Of a stretch of 47,565 nucleotides of DNA, positions 23,280-30,261 are shown piece after piece (the first letter of the stretch is position 1; each line of letters begins with the position of its first letter). Both the position numbers and the translations under genes were made by a program. The notes under the pieces were generated by a model, which was not told where the DNA came from, did not search any database, and saw nothing but the letters and a program-made list of their open reading frames with translations. The stretch covers positions 94,078 through 141,642 of the forward strand of contig DIWI01000024.1 of the NCBI GenBank assembly GCA_002428415.1, given 5' to 3'. The DNA is from Clostridiaceae bacterium UBA6110 (lineage in GTDB: Bacteria > Bacillota > Clostridia > Clostridiales > Clostridiaceae).

Positions 23280-23653
23280 GGCCGCTGCCTGTAGCTGTCA
23301 ATCGCAGCCTTCAGAGCATCAGCTCCAAGAACGGAGCAGTGAAGCTTGTTTTCCGGCAGTCCTCCAAGTGCATCAGTAATGTCCTTGTCAGTTATCTTGT
23401 ACGCAGCTTCAAGGGACTTGCCCTTGGCGAGCTCGGTAGTCATGCTGCTTGTCGCGACAGCTGCGACGCATCCGAAAACTAGAAAATTGATATCGGTTAT
23501 TGTGTCATTTTTCACTTTCAGGTATATTGTCAGGGAATCACCACAGTCAGGGTCACCTGCTGTACCCTCAGAGTCAGCGTCAGGCATCATGCCGCAGTTT
23601 CTCGGACACATGAAATGGTCGATGACGGTATCGGTAAAAGATTCGAAAAACAT
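23276..23653 (-). CDS. iscU: Fe-S cluster assembly scaffold, IscU/NifU N-terminal type
   Basis: 125 aa. The three cluster cysteines are present: C37 (DPDCGD, followed by the conserved D39), C62 (VFGCVAAVATSS) and C106 (KLHCSVLG, with H105). It builds [2Fe-2S]/[4Fe-4S] clusters with sulfur from NifS. Two extra cysteines (MCPRNC, 16 and 20) near the N-terminus are common in clostridial NifU-like scaffolds. First gene of the operon, behind a promoter whose -35 box lies in a perfect TGACATATGTCA palindrome, the same site as in the four twin-operator promoters. Confidence 0.93.
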   Translation of the reverse strand: MFFESFTDTVIDHFMCPRNCGMMPDADSEGTAGDPDCGDSLTIYLKVKNDTITDINFLVFGCVAAVATSSMTTELAKGKSLEAAYKITDKDITDALGGLPENKLHCSVLGADALKAAIDSYRQRP

Positions 23654-23689
23654 TAAATCACATCCTTAGGAACAGATATTCTAATCGTA

Positions 23690-23718
23690 ATTCTATAATT
23701 ATTAATGACATATGTCAA
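23690..23718 (-). promoter_or_regulatory. Promoter of iscU-nifS with a single TGACATATGTCA operator
   Basis: Minus strand: TTGACA (23718-23713), 17-bp spacer, TAGAAT (23695-23690). The -35 box is the left half of a perfect palindrome TGACATATGTCA whose core is 23709-23714. No second copy lies 38 bp downstream. Confidence 0.7.
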
Positions 23719-23758
23719 TATTCGGGACCGTGTACATGAATCCTGACAGGGCATGAGA

Positions 23759-23784
23759 AAGGGCATGCTGTGATGCATGCCCTT
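23759..23784 (-). terminator. Terminator-like hairpin after ackA
   Basis: AAGGGCATGC and GCATGCCCTT form a perfect 10-bp stem with a 6-nt loop. It sits just past the ackA stop on the minus strand. The T-tract is short (TCTCAT) on that side; the A-run on the plus side belongs to the upstream flank. Confidence 0.7.
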
Positions 23785-23792
23785 GAAAAACA

Positions 23793-24977
23793 TTATTGCC
23801 TTGTCAGCTCAAGCGTCTCCCTCGCAATCATTAGCTCTTCATTTGTCGGGACAATAAATATACTTACAGGTGTTCCAGGAACCGAAATGTCGCAGTTCAT
23901 GCAGCCGGCTGTGTTCTTTTCCTTGTCCAGTCTTATTCCTAAGGCATCAAGGTCTTCAAGGACCCTTTCCCTTACAAGGGAGCTGTTTTCTCCGACTCCT
24001 GCTGTAAATACCAGGCAGTCGCAGCCATTTAGCTTTGCCATGTAGTTTCCAATATAGCCCTTTATCCTCTGGCAGTATACCTCAAGAGCTTCTTTGGCAT
24101 CCTGGTTCCCGGAATCAGCAGCCTCAATGACATACCTGAGGTCTGCGGATACTCCGGAAAGTCCCAGAAGTCCTGATTTCTTGTTCAGATAGTCATTCAT
24201 CTCGTCAGGGCCAAGATCCAGCTTTTCCATCAGGTAGCAGACTATTGCAGGGTCCATGTCTCCCGACCTTGTTCCCATGACAAGGCCCTCGAGAGGGGTG
24301 AAGCCCATGCTGGTATCAACCACAAGCCCGTTCCTTATGGCTGCCATGCTGGCTCCGCTTCCAAGGTGAAGGGTTATGATCCTGCACTCCTCATATGGCT
24401 TGCCGAGAATTTCTGCAGCAACCTTGGATACATATTCATGGGATGTGCCGTGGAACCCGTATCTCCTTACCTTGTACTTCTCGTATGCTTCCCTGGGTAG
24501 AGCATATAGGTAGTTTTCTGGCCTCATGGTCTGGTGGAAGGCTGTATCAAAAACTGCAACGTGGGGGATTCCTGGCAAAAGCTCAGTGCATGACATTATT
24601 CCCATGAGGTTGGGTGGATTGTGAAGGGGTGCAAGGCTGCTGCAGTCTTCAATGGCCTTGATGACTGAATCGTCAATGACAACTGATGAGCTGAAGCTTT
24701 CACCTCCATGGACCACCCTGTGTCCGACTGCATCGATCCGTACGTCTTCAGTCCTGTCTCCAAGAAGGACGCTTAGGATCATGTCCATTCCGGTCTTGTG
24801 GTCATCGATGTCCTTTTCTATCTTTTCGGTTTTTTTTCCAGTCTTCTTGTGCTCAAGTACAGAGCCTTTAATCCCGACCTTGTCCAGAAGCCCCTTGCAG
24901 ACAACTGATTCATTATCCATGTCAAACAGCTGGTATTTGATTGTGGAGCTGCCGACATTAACCACGAGAATATTCAT
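23793..24977 (-). CDS. ackA: Acetate kinase
   Basis: 394 aa, normal length. MNILVVNVGSSTIKYQLFD is the ASKHA phosphate-1 loop; VFDTAFHQTM and HLGSGASMAA are the two PROSITE-type acetokinase regions; the GFTPLEGLVMGTRSGDMDP block binds nucleotide (written here in two joined parts). It converts acetyl phosphate and ADP to acetate and ATP, the main substrate-level ATP step of acetogenic and fermentative anaerobes. I used the ATG at 24977, with GGAGGTG upstream, and not a 12-residue longer reading. No pta gene is adjacent. Confidence 0.95.
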   Translation of the reverse strand: MNILVVNVGSSTIKYQLFDMDNESVVCKGLLDKVGIKGSVLEHKKTGKKTEKIEKDIDDHKTGMDMILSVLLGDRTEDVRIDAVGHRVVHGGESFSSSVVIDDSVIKAIEDCSSLAPLHNPPNLMGIMSCTELLPGIPHVAVFDTAFHQTMRPENYLYALPREAYEKYKVRRYGFHGTSHEYVSKVAAEILGKPYEECRIITLHLGSGASMAAIRNGLVVDTSMGFTPLEGLVMGTRSGDMDPAIVCYLMEKLDLGPDEMNDYLNKKSGLLGLSGVSADLRYVIEAADSGNQDAKEALEVYCQRIKGYIGNYMAKLNGCDCLVFTAGVGENSSLVRERVLEDLDALGIRLDKEKNTAGCMNCDISVPGTPVSIFIVPTNEELMIARETLELTRQ

Positions 24978-25151
24978 CCACGTCACCTCCATGATTTCGA
25001 AATATTCCATCAATTAAAGTATAGCATATGGTTTTGGAGAGAATCGAGTGAAAAGGAGGAATCTTGAAATATCATCGAATTCTTCGGAATGAACAAAAGG
25101 AATGCATTCGCATAAGCATGACAGTACCTGATTTTTGGAGTGCTCCTCTGT

Positions 25152-25180
25152 TTGACTTTGAATGTCATAAATGATACATT
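25152..25180 (+). promoter_or_regulatory. Likely promoter of the prephenate dehydrogenase gene
   Basis: TTGACT (25152-25157), 17-bp spacer, TACATT (25175-25180). It lies 80 bp before the start codon in an otherwise featureless gap. Confidence 0.55.
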
Positions 25181-25261
25181 ATGAGAAAAATATCGCATGA
25201 ATATGCGGGCAAAGTGGAGATTATCCATATCTTTACGCTGCTTTTTGGAGGACCTTGACAC

Positions 25262-26209
25262 ATGAGGATTGGAATTGTTGGACTGGGACTTATAGGAGGC
25301 TCAATGGCGAAAGCCTGCGGGCATGCTGAGGGCAGAGAGATATACGGTTGGGACATCGATATGTCGGTTACAGGAAAAGCAATTGATGAGGGGGTAATCT
25401 GCGGGATACTCGAGGATTCGCTCCTTGAGACCATGGACCTTGTCATAATTGCGCTTTATCCAAAGGACACAATAGAGTATGTGACAAGGAGGGGAGACCT
25501 CTTCAGGAAGGGCGGCCTGGTCGTTGACTGCGGAGGCATCAAGGAGCTGGTATGCGATACACTTGAGCCATTCGCCAAAGATAAGGGCTTCAGGTTCCTT
25601 GGAGGACACCCTATGGCAGGAATCGAATATTCTGGCTTCGACCACTCGAAATGGACGCTGTTCAAGAATGCTTCAATGATATTGACGCCAATAGAGAAGC
25701 TTGAGGAATCCGAGCTCGAATGGGTATCTGACTTCTTCAGGAGCCTTGGCTTCGGCGCCATCAAGGTATCGACACCTGCTGCCCATGACAGGATAATAGC
25801 CTATTCCTCGCAGCTTGCGCACGTGGTTTCAAGCGCCTTCGTAAAGAGCCCATCCGCTCTTGAACATAAGGGCTTCTCTGCAGGAAGCTTCAGGGACCTG
25901 ACCAGGGTTGCAAGGCTCAATGAACACATGTGGTCTGAACTATTCCTTGAGAACAAGGACAACCTCCTGCATGAGATTGACTCGATGATCGGCAGGCTTG
26001 TGGAATACAGGGATGCACTGGAATCAGAGGACAAGGTAATGCTCAAGTCGTTGCTGAAGGAAGGCAGGGAAAGGAAGGAGCTCCTGGATGCGAGGCAGCA
26101 AGCTCCTGTCAATCAGGAGCAAGCTCCTGTCAATCAGGAGCAAGCGACTGGAAATCAGGAGCAGGCTACTGAAAATCAGGAGCAGGCTACTCTTCATCAG
26201 GAGAAATAG
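25262..26209 (+). CDS. tyrA: Prephenate dehydrogenase with heptad-repeat tail
   Basis: 315 aa. The NAD(P) Rossmann motif GLGLIGGS is at 7-14, the acidic residue after beta-2 in YGWDID, and the catalytic His is H116 in GGHPMAG. It makes 4-hydroxyphenylpyruvate from prephenate for tyrosine synthesis. No ACT domain is present. Instead, residues 279-313 are five tandem 7-residue units, QA-P/T-x-x-QE (QAPVNQE, QATGNQE and variants), encoded by a 21-bp repeat; this tail is unlikely to be part of the fold. No other aro gene is adjacent. GGAGG precedes the start, so 25262 is secure. Confidence 0.9.
   Translation: MRIGIVGLGLIGGSMAKACGHAEGREIYGWDIDMSVTGKAIDEGVICGILEDSLLETMDLVIIALYPKDTIEYVTRRGDLFRKGGLVVDCGGIKELVCDTLEPFAKDKGFRFLGGHPMAGIEYSGFDHSKWTLFKNASMILTPIEKLEESELEWVSDFFRSLGFGAIKVSTPAAHDRIIAYSSQLAHVVSSAFVKSPSALEHKGFSAGSFRDLTRVARLNEHMWSELFLENKDNLLHEIDSMIGRLVEYRDALESEDKVMLKSLLKEGRERKELLDARQQAPVNQEQAPVNQEQATGNQEQATENQEQATLHQEK
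26099..26203 (+). repeat. Five tandem 21-bp repeats in the 3' end of tyrA
   Basis: Units begin at 26099, 26120, 26141, 26162 and 26183. The first two are identical and the others drift in the centre. Each unit keeps the ends CA(A/G)GC and TCAGGAG, and the first two contain CTCCTG...CAGGAG inverted arms. In-frame variation in copy number would only change tail length. Confidence 0.9.
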
Positions 26210-26210
26210 G

Positions 26211-26714
26211 ATGATGAGAAAGAATGCACTTAGAAGATCCTTTAGATATGTACAGAAGCTATCAGCACCTCCGGACAGGGTGTTTCCACTTCTTTGTCCC
26301 ACTAGGGAATACGAGTGGATAGGGCTTTGGAGTTGCGACCTTATATACTCGGATTCAGGCTTTGCTGAACTCGGATGCATATTCATGACAGATTTCAAGT
26401 CCGATCCAGGCCCTGAGATATGGGTGATATCAAGCTTTGAGAAGAATCGGACCATAGGATTCACAAGGACGTCAGCAGACTATGTGATCCTCCATACCAT
26501 AACCCTTATCGACGGTGGTGAAGAAGGCACGGATGCTGTTGTGGACCTGGTTTACACAGCGCTGACAGAAAGAGGCGAAGAATACATAGATTCACTTACA
26601 GTCGAAGCCTTCGAGGAGGAACAGAGCACACTTGAAGGTATGCTTAACCACTACCTTATGCATGGAAGCATGCTTAGGTCAATTGAGGATTCTGAGATGG
26701 AGTGCACAGAGTAG
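26211..26714 (+). CDS. SRPBCC (START/AHSA1-like) domain protein
   Basis: About 168 aa. The pattern KLSAPPDRVFPLLCPTREYEW near the N-terminus and late YTALTERGEEYID resemble the Bet v1/SRPBCC ligand-binding fold, with a hydrophobic pocket between a long C-terminal helix and a beta sheet. No signal peptide. It starts 2 bp after tyrA, with CAGGAG from the last tyrA repeat acting as the ribosome site, so the two are co-transcribed. A longer upstream reading is only the repeat in a second frame. The ligand is unknown. Confidence 0.75.
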   Translation: MMRKNALRRSFRYVQKLSAPPDRVFPLLCPTREYEWIGLWSCDLIYSDSGFAELGCIFMTDFKSDPGPEIWVISSFEKNRTIGFTRTSADYVILHTITLIDGGEEGTDAVVDLVYTALTERGEEYIDSLTVEAFEEEQSTLEGMLNHYLMHGSMLRSIEDSEMECTE

Positions 26715-26717
26715 TCA

Positions 26718-27536
26718 CTCAAATCTGCCACAGACCTGCCAAAGGCATGGTATCAATCCATCACAAACCTCTCACATCTCCAGATTAGAATAAAAACATA
26801 GAAAAGGTCATGAGGCCTTAAATATGAGGAGATGTAAAAAATGAAAAAGAATATGAAGGTTTTTACAACGGCTATACTGGCAGCATCATTCGGACTATCA
26901 GGGACAGCATTCGCGCTTGAGTCAGACTTCGGAGCGGCAGGAGCAGCGGCTAACCCTACAACAGAGATCGAGAAGATGCTGAAGTACACATTAGAGGACG
27001 AGTATCTTGCAAAGGCTGAGTATGAGACTATAATTGCTGAATATGGAAGCGTAAGGCCGTTTTCAAACATCGTAAAAGCAGAGGCGAGACATATAGCAGC
27101 GTTAGAACCGCTGTTTGAGACCTATAATCTTGAACTTCCTGCAGTAGATGCATCGAAGTACACTGTGCTTCCTGAGACTATTGAAGAAAGCTACAAGGCA
27201 GGCGTAGAAGCAGAGGTCAAGAACATCGCAATGTACGAGGAGTTCCTTAAGCTTGACCTTCCTGACGATGTTGAATTTGTATTCGAGAACCTGATGAAGG
27301 CATCTGAAAGCCATCTGGCAGCCTTTGAGAGGGCAGCGGACGGACAGACCGGAACAGGCATCGGACAAGGCGGAGTGAACAGGGGCGGAAGAGGCTCGAG
27401 AGGCAACGGAGTCCAGACCAACCAGAATGACGGGACCGGATTCCAGGGTGCTGGAAGAGGAAACAGCGGCAACACTGAAAGAGGACAGAGAAACCTTAAC
27501 CTTAACAATGGAATATGCATACTCGACGAGGAGTAG
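26718..27536 (+). repeat. Segmental duplication, copy A (upstream region plus DUF2202 gene)
   Basis: This segment matches 33715-34533 at a constant offset of 6997 bp with no indel. The 120-bp upstream region is nearly identical, the first 160 bp of coding sequence nearly identical, about 27003-27220 clearly diverged, and the rest nearly identical again. Similarity stops at the stop codon. Confidence 0.9.
26841..27536 (+). CDS. Exported DUF2202 ferritin-like protein, copy A
   Basis: 231 aa with a Sec signal peptide (cleavage near ALA/FALES, about 26). The mature domain has four helices with ferritin-like Glu/His pairs: EDEYLAKAEYE (about 52-62), EARHIAAL (about 80-87), EVKNIAMYEEF and SESHLAAF. 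This matches DUF2202 (PF09968), a di-metal ferritin-like family of unknown function. After about residue 170 comes a Gly/Arg/Asn/Gln-rich tail and a short conserved end, NNGICILDEE. It is duplicated at 33838. Being exported, it could bind iron or oxidise a substrate in the cell envelope. Confidence 0.85.
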   Translation: MKKNMKVFTTAILAASFGLSGTAFALESDFGAAGAAANPTTEIEKMLKYTLEDEYLAKAEYETIIAEYGSVRPFSNIVKAEARHIAALEPLFETYNLELPAVDASKYTVLPETIEESYKAGVEAEVKNIAMYEEFLKLDLPDDVEFVFENLMKASESHLAAFERAADGQTGTGIGQGGVNRGGRGSRGNGVQTNQNDGTGFQGAGRGNSGNTERGQRNLNLNNGICILDEE

Positions 27537-27549
27537 AAGATGCGAAGAG

Positions 27550-27592
27550 GACCTGGAGCACATCACAATGATATGCACCAGGTCTTTTTTTT
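27550..27592 (+). terminator. Terminator after DUF2202 copy A
   Basis: GACCTGG and CCAGGTC (7 bp, extended by GCA/TGC across a bulge) are followed by eight T residues. Confidence 0.88.
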
Positions 27593-27612
27593 GTTCTTTT
27601 TGAGAATCATTA

Positions 27613-27663
27613 TTGACATATGCCGATAAAGGGGTAAGATTAAATTATAAATAGCATATGTCA
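27613..27663 (+). promoter_or_regulatory. Twin-operator promoter before the 27774 gene
   Basis: TTGACA (27613-27618), 16-bp spacer, TAAGAT (27635-27640). Operator 1 is TGACATATGCCG (core 27617-27622). Operator 2 is AGCATATGTCAA (core 27655-27660). Core centres are 38 bp apart. The stretch from GGGG before the -10 to operator 2 is almost the same as in the 29589 promoter. Confidence 0.78.
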
Positions 27664-27773
27664 ATAACTCGATCTCGCCAGAATGGAGGGAAGAATATAT
27701 TCGCATTGCTGTTGAGATACAAAAATACGTTCCGGAGGATATGCCTGCGCGGGACTGGTAAGGAGTTGGCAGC

Positions 27774-28103
27774 ATGATTATTTTATGTCAAAGGTGCACA
27801 AGTACCCTTGTGACCTACGGATCATATTCGTATGATGCCGAAATAGTGCTTGAGGAGAATGGAAGGACAGTCTATCTGCATGAGAATTACTTTGACGAGA
27901 TTCACCTCTCCGTCGGAGATGTCAGCATATATGACTTTCTGACCTCGAGTTCTGAGGAGGTGCCATTTGCTAATTTTTCTGAGGAATATCTGTCGCTTGC
28001 GTCTGCAAGAAAATCTGACTATTTTCTGTTCTTCCGTCAGATGGACAATATGATAAGGGCTCTTGTCACAAATAAGAATGCTGAATCAGCGCTTCTCAAC
28101 TGA
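27774..28103 (+). CDS. Hypothetical protein, first gene of the UspA segment
   Basis: 109 aa, no family recognised. It begins MIILCQRCTSTLVTYGSYSYD, in overlapping parts; the single CxxC (5-8) is not a full zinc ribbon. The middle is acidic and hydrophobic-mixed (GDVSIYDFL, EEVPFANFSEEYLSLAS), with no membrane segment. A ribosome site AAGGAG lies about 10 bp before the ATG. It is followed 31 bp later by the universal stress protein and lies behind a twin-operator promoter, so it belongs to the putative redox/Fe-S regulon. Confidence 0.7.
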   Translation: MIILCQRCTSTLVTYGSYSYDAEIVLEENGRTVYLHENYFDEIHLSVGDVSIYDFLTSSSEEVPFANFSEEYLSLASARKSDYFLFFRQMDNMIRALVTNKNAESALLN

Positions 28104-28134
28104 ATAATGAGTGACCTGAAATGGAGGTAGCCTC

Positions 28135-28995
28135 ATGTTTGAAAATATTCTGATAGTTGGTGGGATGAATCCCAATTTTGACATTGTACTCAAGTCCATA
28201 TGCAGCATGAGCAAGCTCGGTACAAGAAAATGCACGCTTTTTCATTGCATAAGCAATGATGAAGCTAATGAGACGGTTTCATCATCAATCATGGAGCTTT
28301 ATCAAGAGGAACTTAAGGTACAGGGGAAGATACTAACTGATGAGGGGTATGAGGTGAAGCTTATGGTCACCTCAGGTGATTTGCGTGATGAAGTGAGAAA
28401 AGCGATTAAGTCTGAGGACTTCTCATTGGTGGTAGTTGGAGCTGCAGAGAATTCCCTGTTTGGGGCTTTTCTGGAGAGAGACGCAGCCTACAGCATAATG
28501 TCGGACATGTCCCTGCCACTTCTTCTGGTAAGGGTCCCATCTTCTCCTTCAAGGAAGACACTGGATGAGACGGAGTGCAACCTTTATTCCCACATCATGG
28601 TTCCCATAGACTATTCTGAGAATGCAGAAAAGGTCATTGAAAGAGTAAGATGGATGGCGGAGTCAGGAGCTGACAGGGTTACTCTGATCCATGTGGCTGA
28701 CAACATTGGTCATAGGATAGGAGAAGGAGCCAATCATGTTTCTGTTGAAATGAACGAGAAGGAGCTGCTTCAGAGGGTAGCTGAAAATTCGATAAAAGGC
28801 TTTGCAGAAGTCGATAGCCTGGTTCGTATCGGGTCAGCTGCTGATGAGATCATACGTGCTGCAGAAGATACAGGCGCTACCCTTATAGTGATGGGAAGCC
28901 GTGGTAAAAGCCTGGTAAGAGAGCTGTATCTTGGAAGTGTAAGCCACAATGTGGCAAGGCACTCACCTGTCTCAGTCATGCTCGTTCCAGTATAG
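28135..28995 (+). CDS. Tandem-domain universal stress protein
   Basis: 286 aa with two UspA domains (about 1-135 and 150-286). The second has the ATP-binding signature G-2x-G-9x-G(S): GSRGKSLVRELYLGSVSHN near 258-276, and HIMVPIDYSENAEK at its start. The first domain has a decayed version (VVGAAENSLFGAFLERDAA) and probably does not bind ATP in the usual way. USPs signal energy or stress status by binding ATP. In this operon it may serve as a redox or starvation effector. GGAGG precedes the ATG. Confidence 0.9.
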   Translation: MFENILIVGGMNPNFDIVLKSICSMSKLGTRKCTLFHCISNDEANETVSSSIMELYQEELKVQGKILTDEGYEVKLMVTSGDLRDEVRKAIKSEDFSLVVVGAAENSLFGAFLERDAAYSIMSDMSLPLLLVRVPSSPSRKTLDETECNLYSHIMVPIDYSENAEKVIERVRWMAESGADRVTLIHVADNIGHRIGEGANHVSVEMNEKELLQRVAENSIKGFAEVDSLVRIGSAADEIIRAAEDTGATLIVMGSRGKSLVRELYLGSVSHNVARHSPVSVMLVPV

Positions 28996-29033
28996 CTGCA
29001 GGGACATGCCTGTGCAAAAAAAGAGGGGTAAGA

Positions 29034-29504
29034 ATGGAAGATTATAAGCAAGACTTTGAGCAGGAGCTTCAAAGCAATTCATTGAGACTGACGGGACAGA
29101 GAATGCTGATATACGGAGTACTCTGGGAGAACAGGGAGAAGCATCTGACTGTAGAGGAGATACATTCGATTCTTGTCAGGAGAGGCTCAGGCATAAGCGT
29201 GGCTACGGTATACAGGACACTCGCGCTCCTTGAGGAGCACAGGCTGGCTAGCAGGCTCTGTCTGGATGACGGCTGTGTCAGATATCAGCTGCAGGATCAA
29301 CTGGAAAAGCATGAGCATCATCACCTTGTATGCGAGAGATGCGGGAAGGTCATAGATGTCATGAGTGACATGATGGATGGAATCGAACAGCAGGCATTGG
29401 ATGAATACGGGTTCCAGGTAAGGAACCATAGGGTGAAGCTATATGGGATATGCAAGGAATGCAGGCTCAAGGAGTCAAAATCGGATAAACTGAGCATGCT
29501 ATAG
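29034..29504 (+). CDS. Fur-family metalloregulator, PerR/Zur-like
   Basis: 156 aa. An N-terminal winged helix (LRLTGQRMLIYGVL..., ISVATVYRTLALLEE near 55-69) is followed by HEHHHLVCERCGKVIDV (the first Zn/regulatory site, about 89-105) and a second CxxC, GICKECR, near the end: a structural Zn(Cys)4 site. The sequence does not settle whether it senses peroxide (PerR), iron (Fur) or zinc (Zur). It lies 38 bp after the universal stress gene on the same strand. Its target would be a Fur-type box, which differs from the TGACATATGTCA site. Confidence 0.88.
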   Translation: MEDYKQDFEQELQSNSLRLTGQRMLIYGVLWENREKHLTVEEIHSILVRRGSGISVATVYRTLALLEEHRLASRLCLDDGCVRYQLQDQLEKHEHHHLVCERCGKVIDVMSDMMDGIEQQALDEYGFQVRNHRVKLYGICKECRLKESKSDKLSML

Positions 29505-29588
29505 AACGAGAGCTCTGATGATAAGTGAGGCAAGGTTTAGTCAGTCCTACAAAATTTTGCGCATAGCAAGACTATGCCTCTAAAGTTA

Positions 29589-29640
29589 TTGACATATGTC
29601 ATTAATGGGGTATAATTAAATTAGTAAATGACATATGTCA
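29589..29640 (+). promoter_or_regulatory. Twin-operator promoter before the DUF5320 genes, best copy
   Basis: TTGACA (29589-29594), 16-bp spacer, TATAAT (29611-29616). Both operators are perfect palindromes, TGACATATGTCA: 29590-29601 and 29629-29640. Their centres are 39 bp apart. This is the cleanest example of the twin arrangement in the window. Confidence 0.85.
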
Positions 29641-29664
29641 ATAATTAAGACAGGAGGTGTTAAG

Positions 29665-29847
29665 ATGCCAGGTAGAAACGGTAAAGGACCTGCCGGAGGC
29701 GGCGGAAGAATGGGCGGACCTGTGAAGGTCGGTCCGGAGGGTATGTGCAAGTGTCCCAAATGCGGTTTGAAGATTGAACATAAAAGAGGAGTGCCATGCA
29801 GTGCGGAGATGTGTCCGCAGTGTGGTGTAGCGATGGTCAGGGAATGA
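29665..29847 (+). CDS. Small zinc-ribbon protein with MPGRxGxGP start
   Basis: 60 aa. The start MPGRNGKGPAGGGGRMGGP is the same Gly/Arg-rich opening as DUF5320 proteins. Then come CKCPKCG (about 27-33) and CSAEMCPQCG (about 45-54), giving two CxxC pairs that could form a zinc ribbon or hold a cluster. I used the ATG at 29665, with AGGAGGTG upstream; a longer reading from 29635 would run into operator 2. Proteins of this type usually occur next to DUF134, NifX-like and MinD-like genes, so it is probably part of the same cofactor system at a second locus. Confidence 0.8.
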   Translation: MPGRNGKGPAGGGGRMGGPVKVGPEGMCKCPKCGLKIEHKRGVPCSAEMCPQCGVAMVRE

Positions 29848-29869
29848 CCATCGGAAAGGAGAGATAGAA

Positions 29870-30193
29870 ATGCCGGGTAGAGACGGAACCGGACCAATGG
29901 GAAAAGGTGCAATGACTGGCAGAGGCTTTGGCGGATGCATTGGCCAGGATAATGCGATGTATGGACCAGGGGTAGGAAGAAGAGGACTAAGAGGAGCAGG
30001 CATGCTAGGACTTGCAGGTCTTGGACTTGGACTTGGATATGGATGCAGGAGAGGCTTCAGAAATTTTTATCGTGGAGATGCCGAAAGTCTGGATGAGAAA
30101 GAAATCCTTGAGGAACAGACCGAGCTTCTTAAAAGAAGGCTTGAGCTGATATCCAAAAGACTTGAAGACATTTCCGTAGCAAAAGACAAATAG
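29870..30193 (+). CDS. DUF5320 family protein
   Basis: 107 aa. The opening MPGRDGTGPMGKGAMTGRGFG with GGCIGQ is the DUF5320 signature (written in overlapping parts). A glycine/leucine-rich hydrophobic stretch (LGLAGLGLGLGYG, about 46-58) and a C-terminal coiled coil (EKEILEEQTELLKRRLELI, about 76-95) follow. The function is unknown; the family is found with NifX-type and Mrp ATPases in Clostridia and sulfate reducers. It is 22 bp after the zinc-ribbon gene and behind the same twin-operator promoter. Confidence 0.85.
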   Translation: MPGRDGTGPMGKGAMTGRGFGGCIGQDNAMYGPGVGRRGLRGAGMLGLAGLGLGLGYGCRRGFRNFYRGDAESLDEKEILEEQTELLKRRLELISKRLEDISVAKDK

Positions 30194-30219
30194 GATAATG
30201 AATGGGTCGCATTTGTGCT

Positions 30220-30240
30220 GGAGGTGGTCATGCCACCTCC
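30220..30240 (+). terminator. Hairpin between DUF5320 and the radical SAM gene
   Basis: GGAGGTGG and CCACCTCC form a perfect 8-bp stem with loop TCATG, followed by ATTTCC. It may act as a weak terminator or mRNA processing/stability element. The radical SAM ribosome site GGAGG lies outside it. Confidence 0.6.
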
Positions 30241-30261
30241 ATTTCCTGAAGGAGGCAAGAC

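Noticed and set aside
25010..25261. Minus-strand ORF of 83 codons between ackA and tyrA
   Set aside because: Low-complexity composition, no ribosome site, and it covers the likely tyrA promoter.
26088..26210. N-terminal extension of the SRPBCC protein into the repeat
   Set aside because: It is only the tyrA repeat read in a second frame; the ATG at 26211 fits the domain and the ribosome site.
5678..29640. Reading the TGACATATGTCA sites as Fur/PerR boxes because a Fur-family gene lies at 29034
   Set aside because: Fur and PerR boxes are built on GATAAT-type or TTATAAT-type inverted repeats, unlike this TGAC-N4-GTCA dyad, and the Fur-family gene is not itself first behind such a site.
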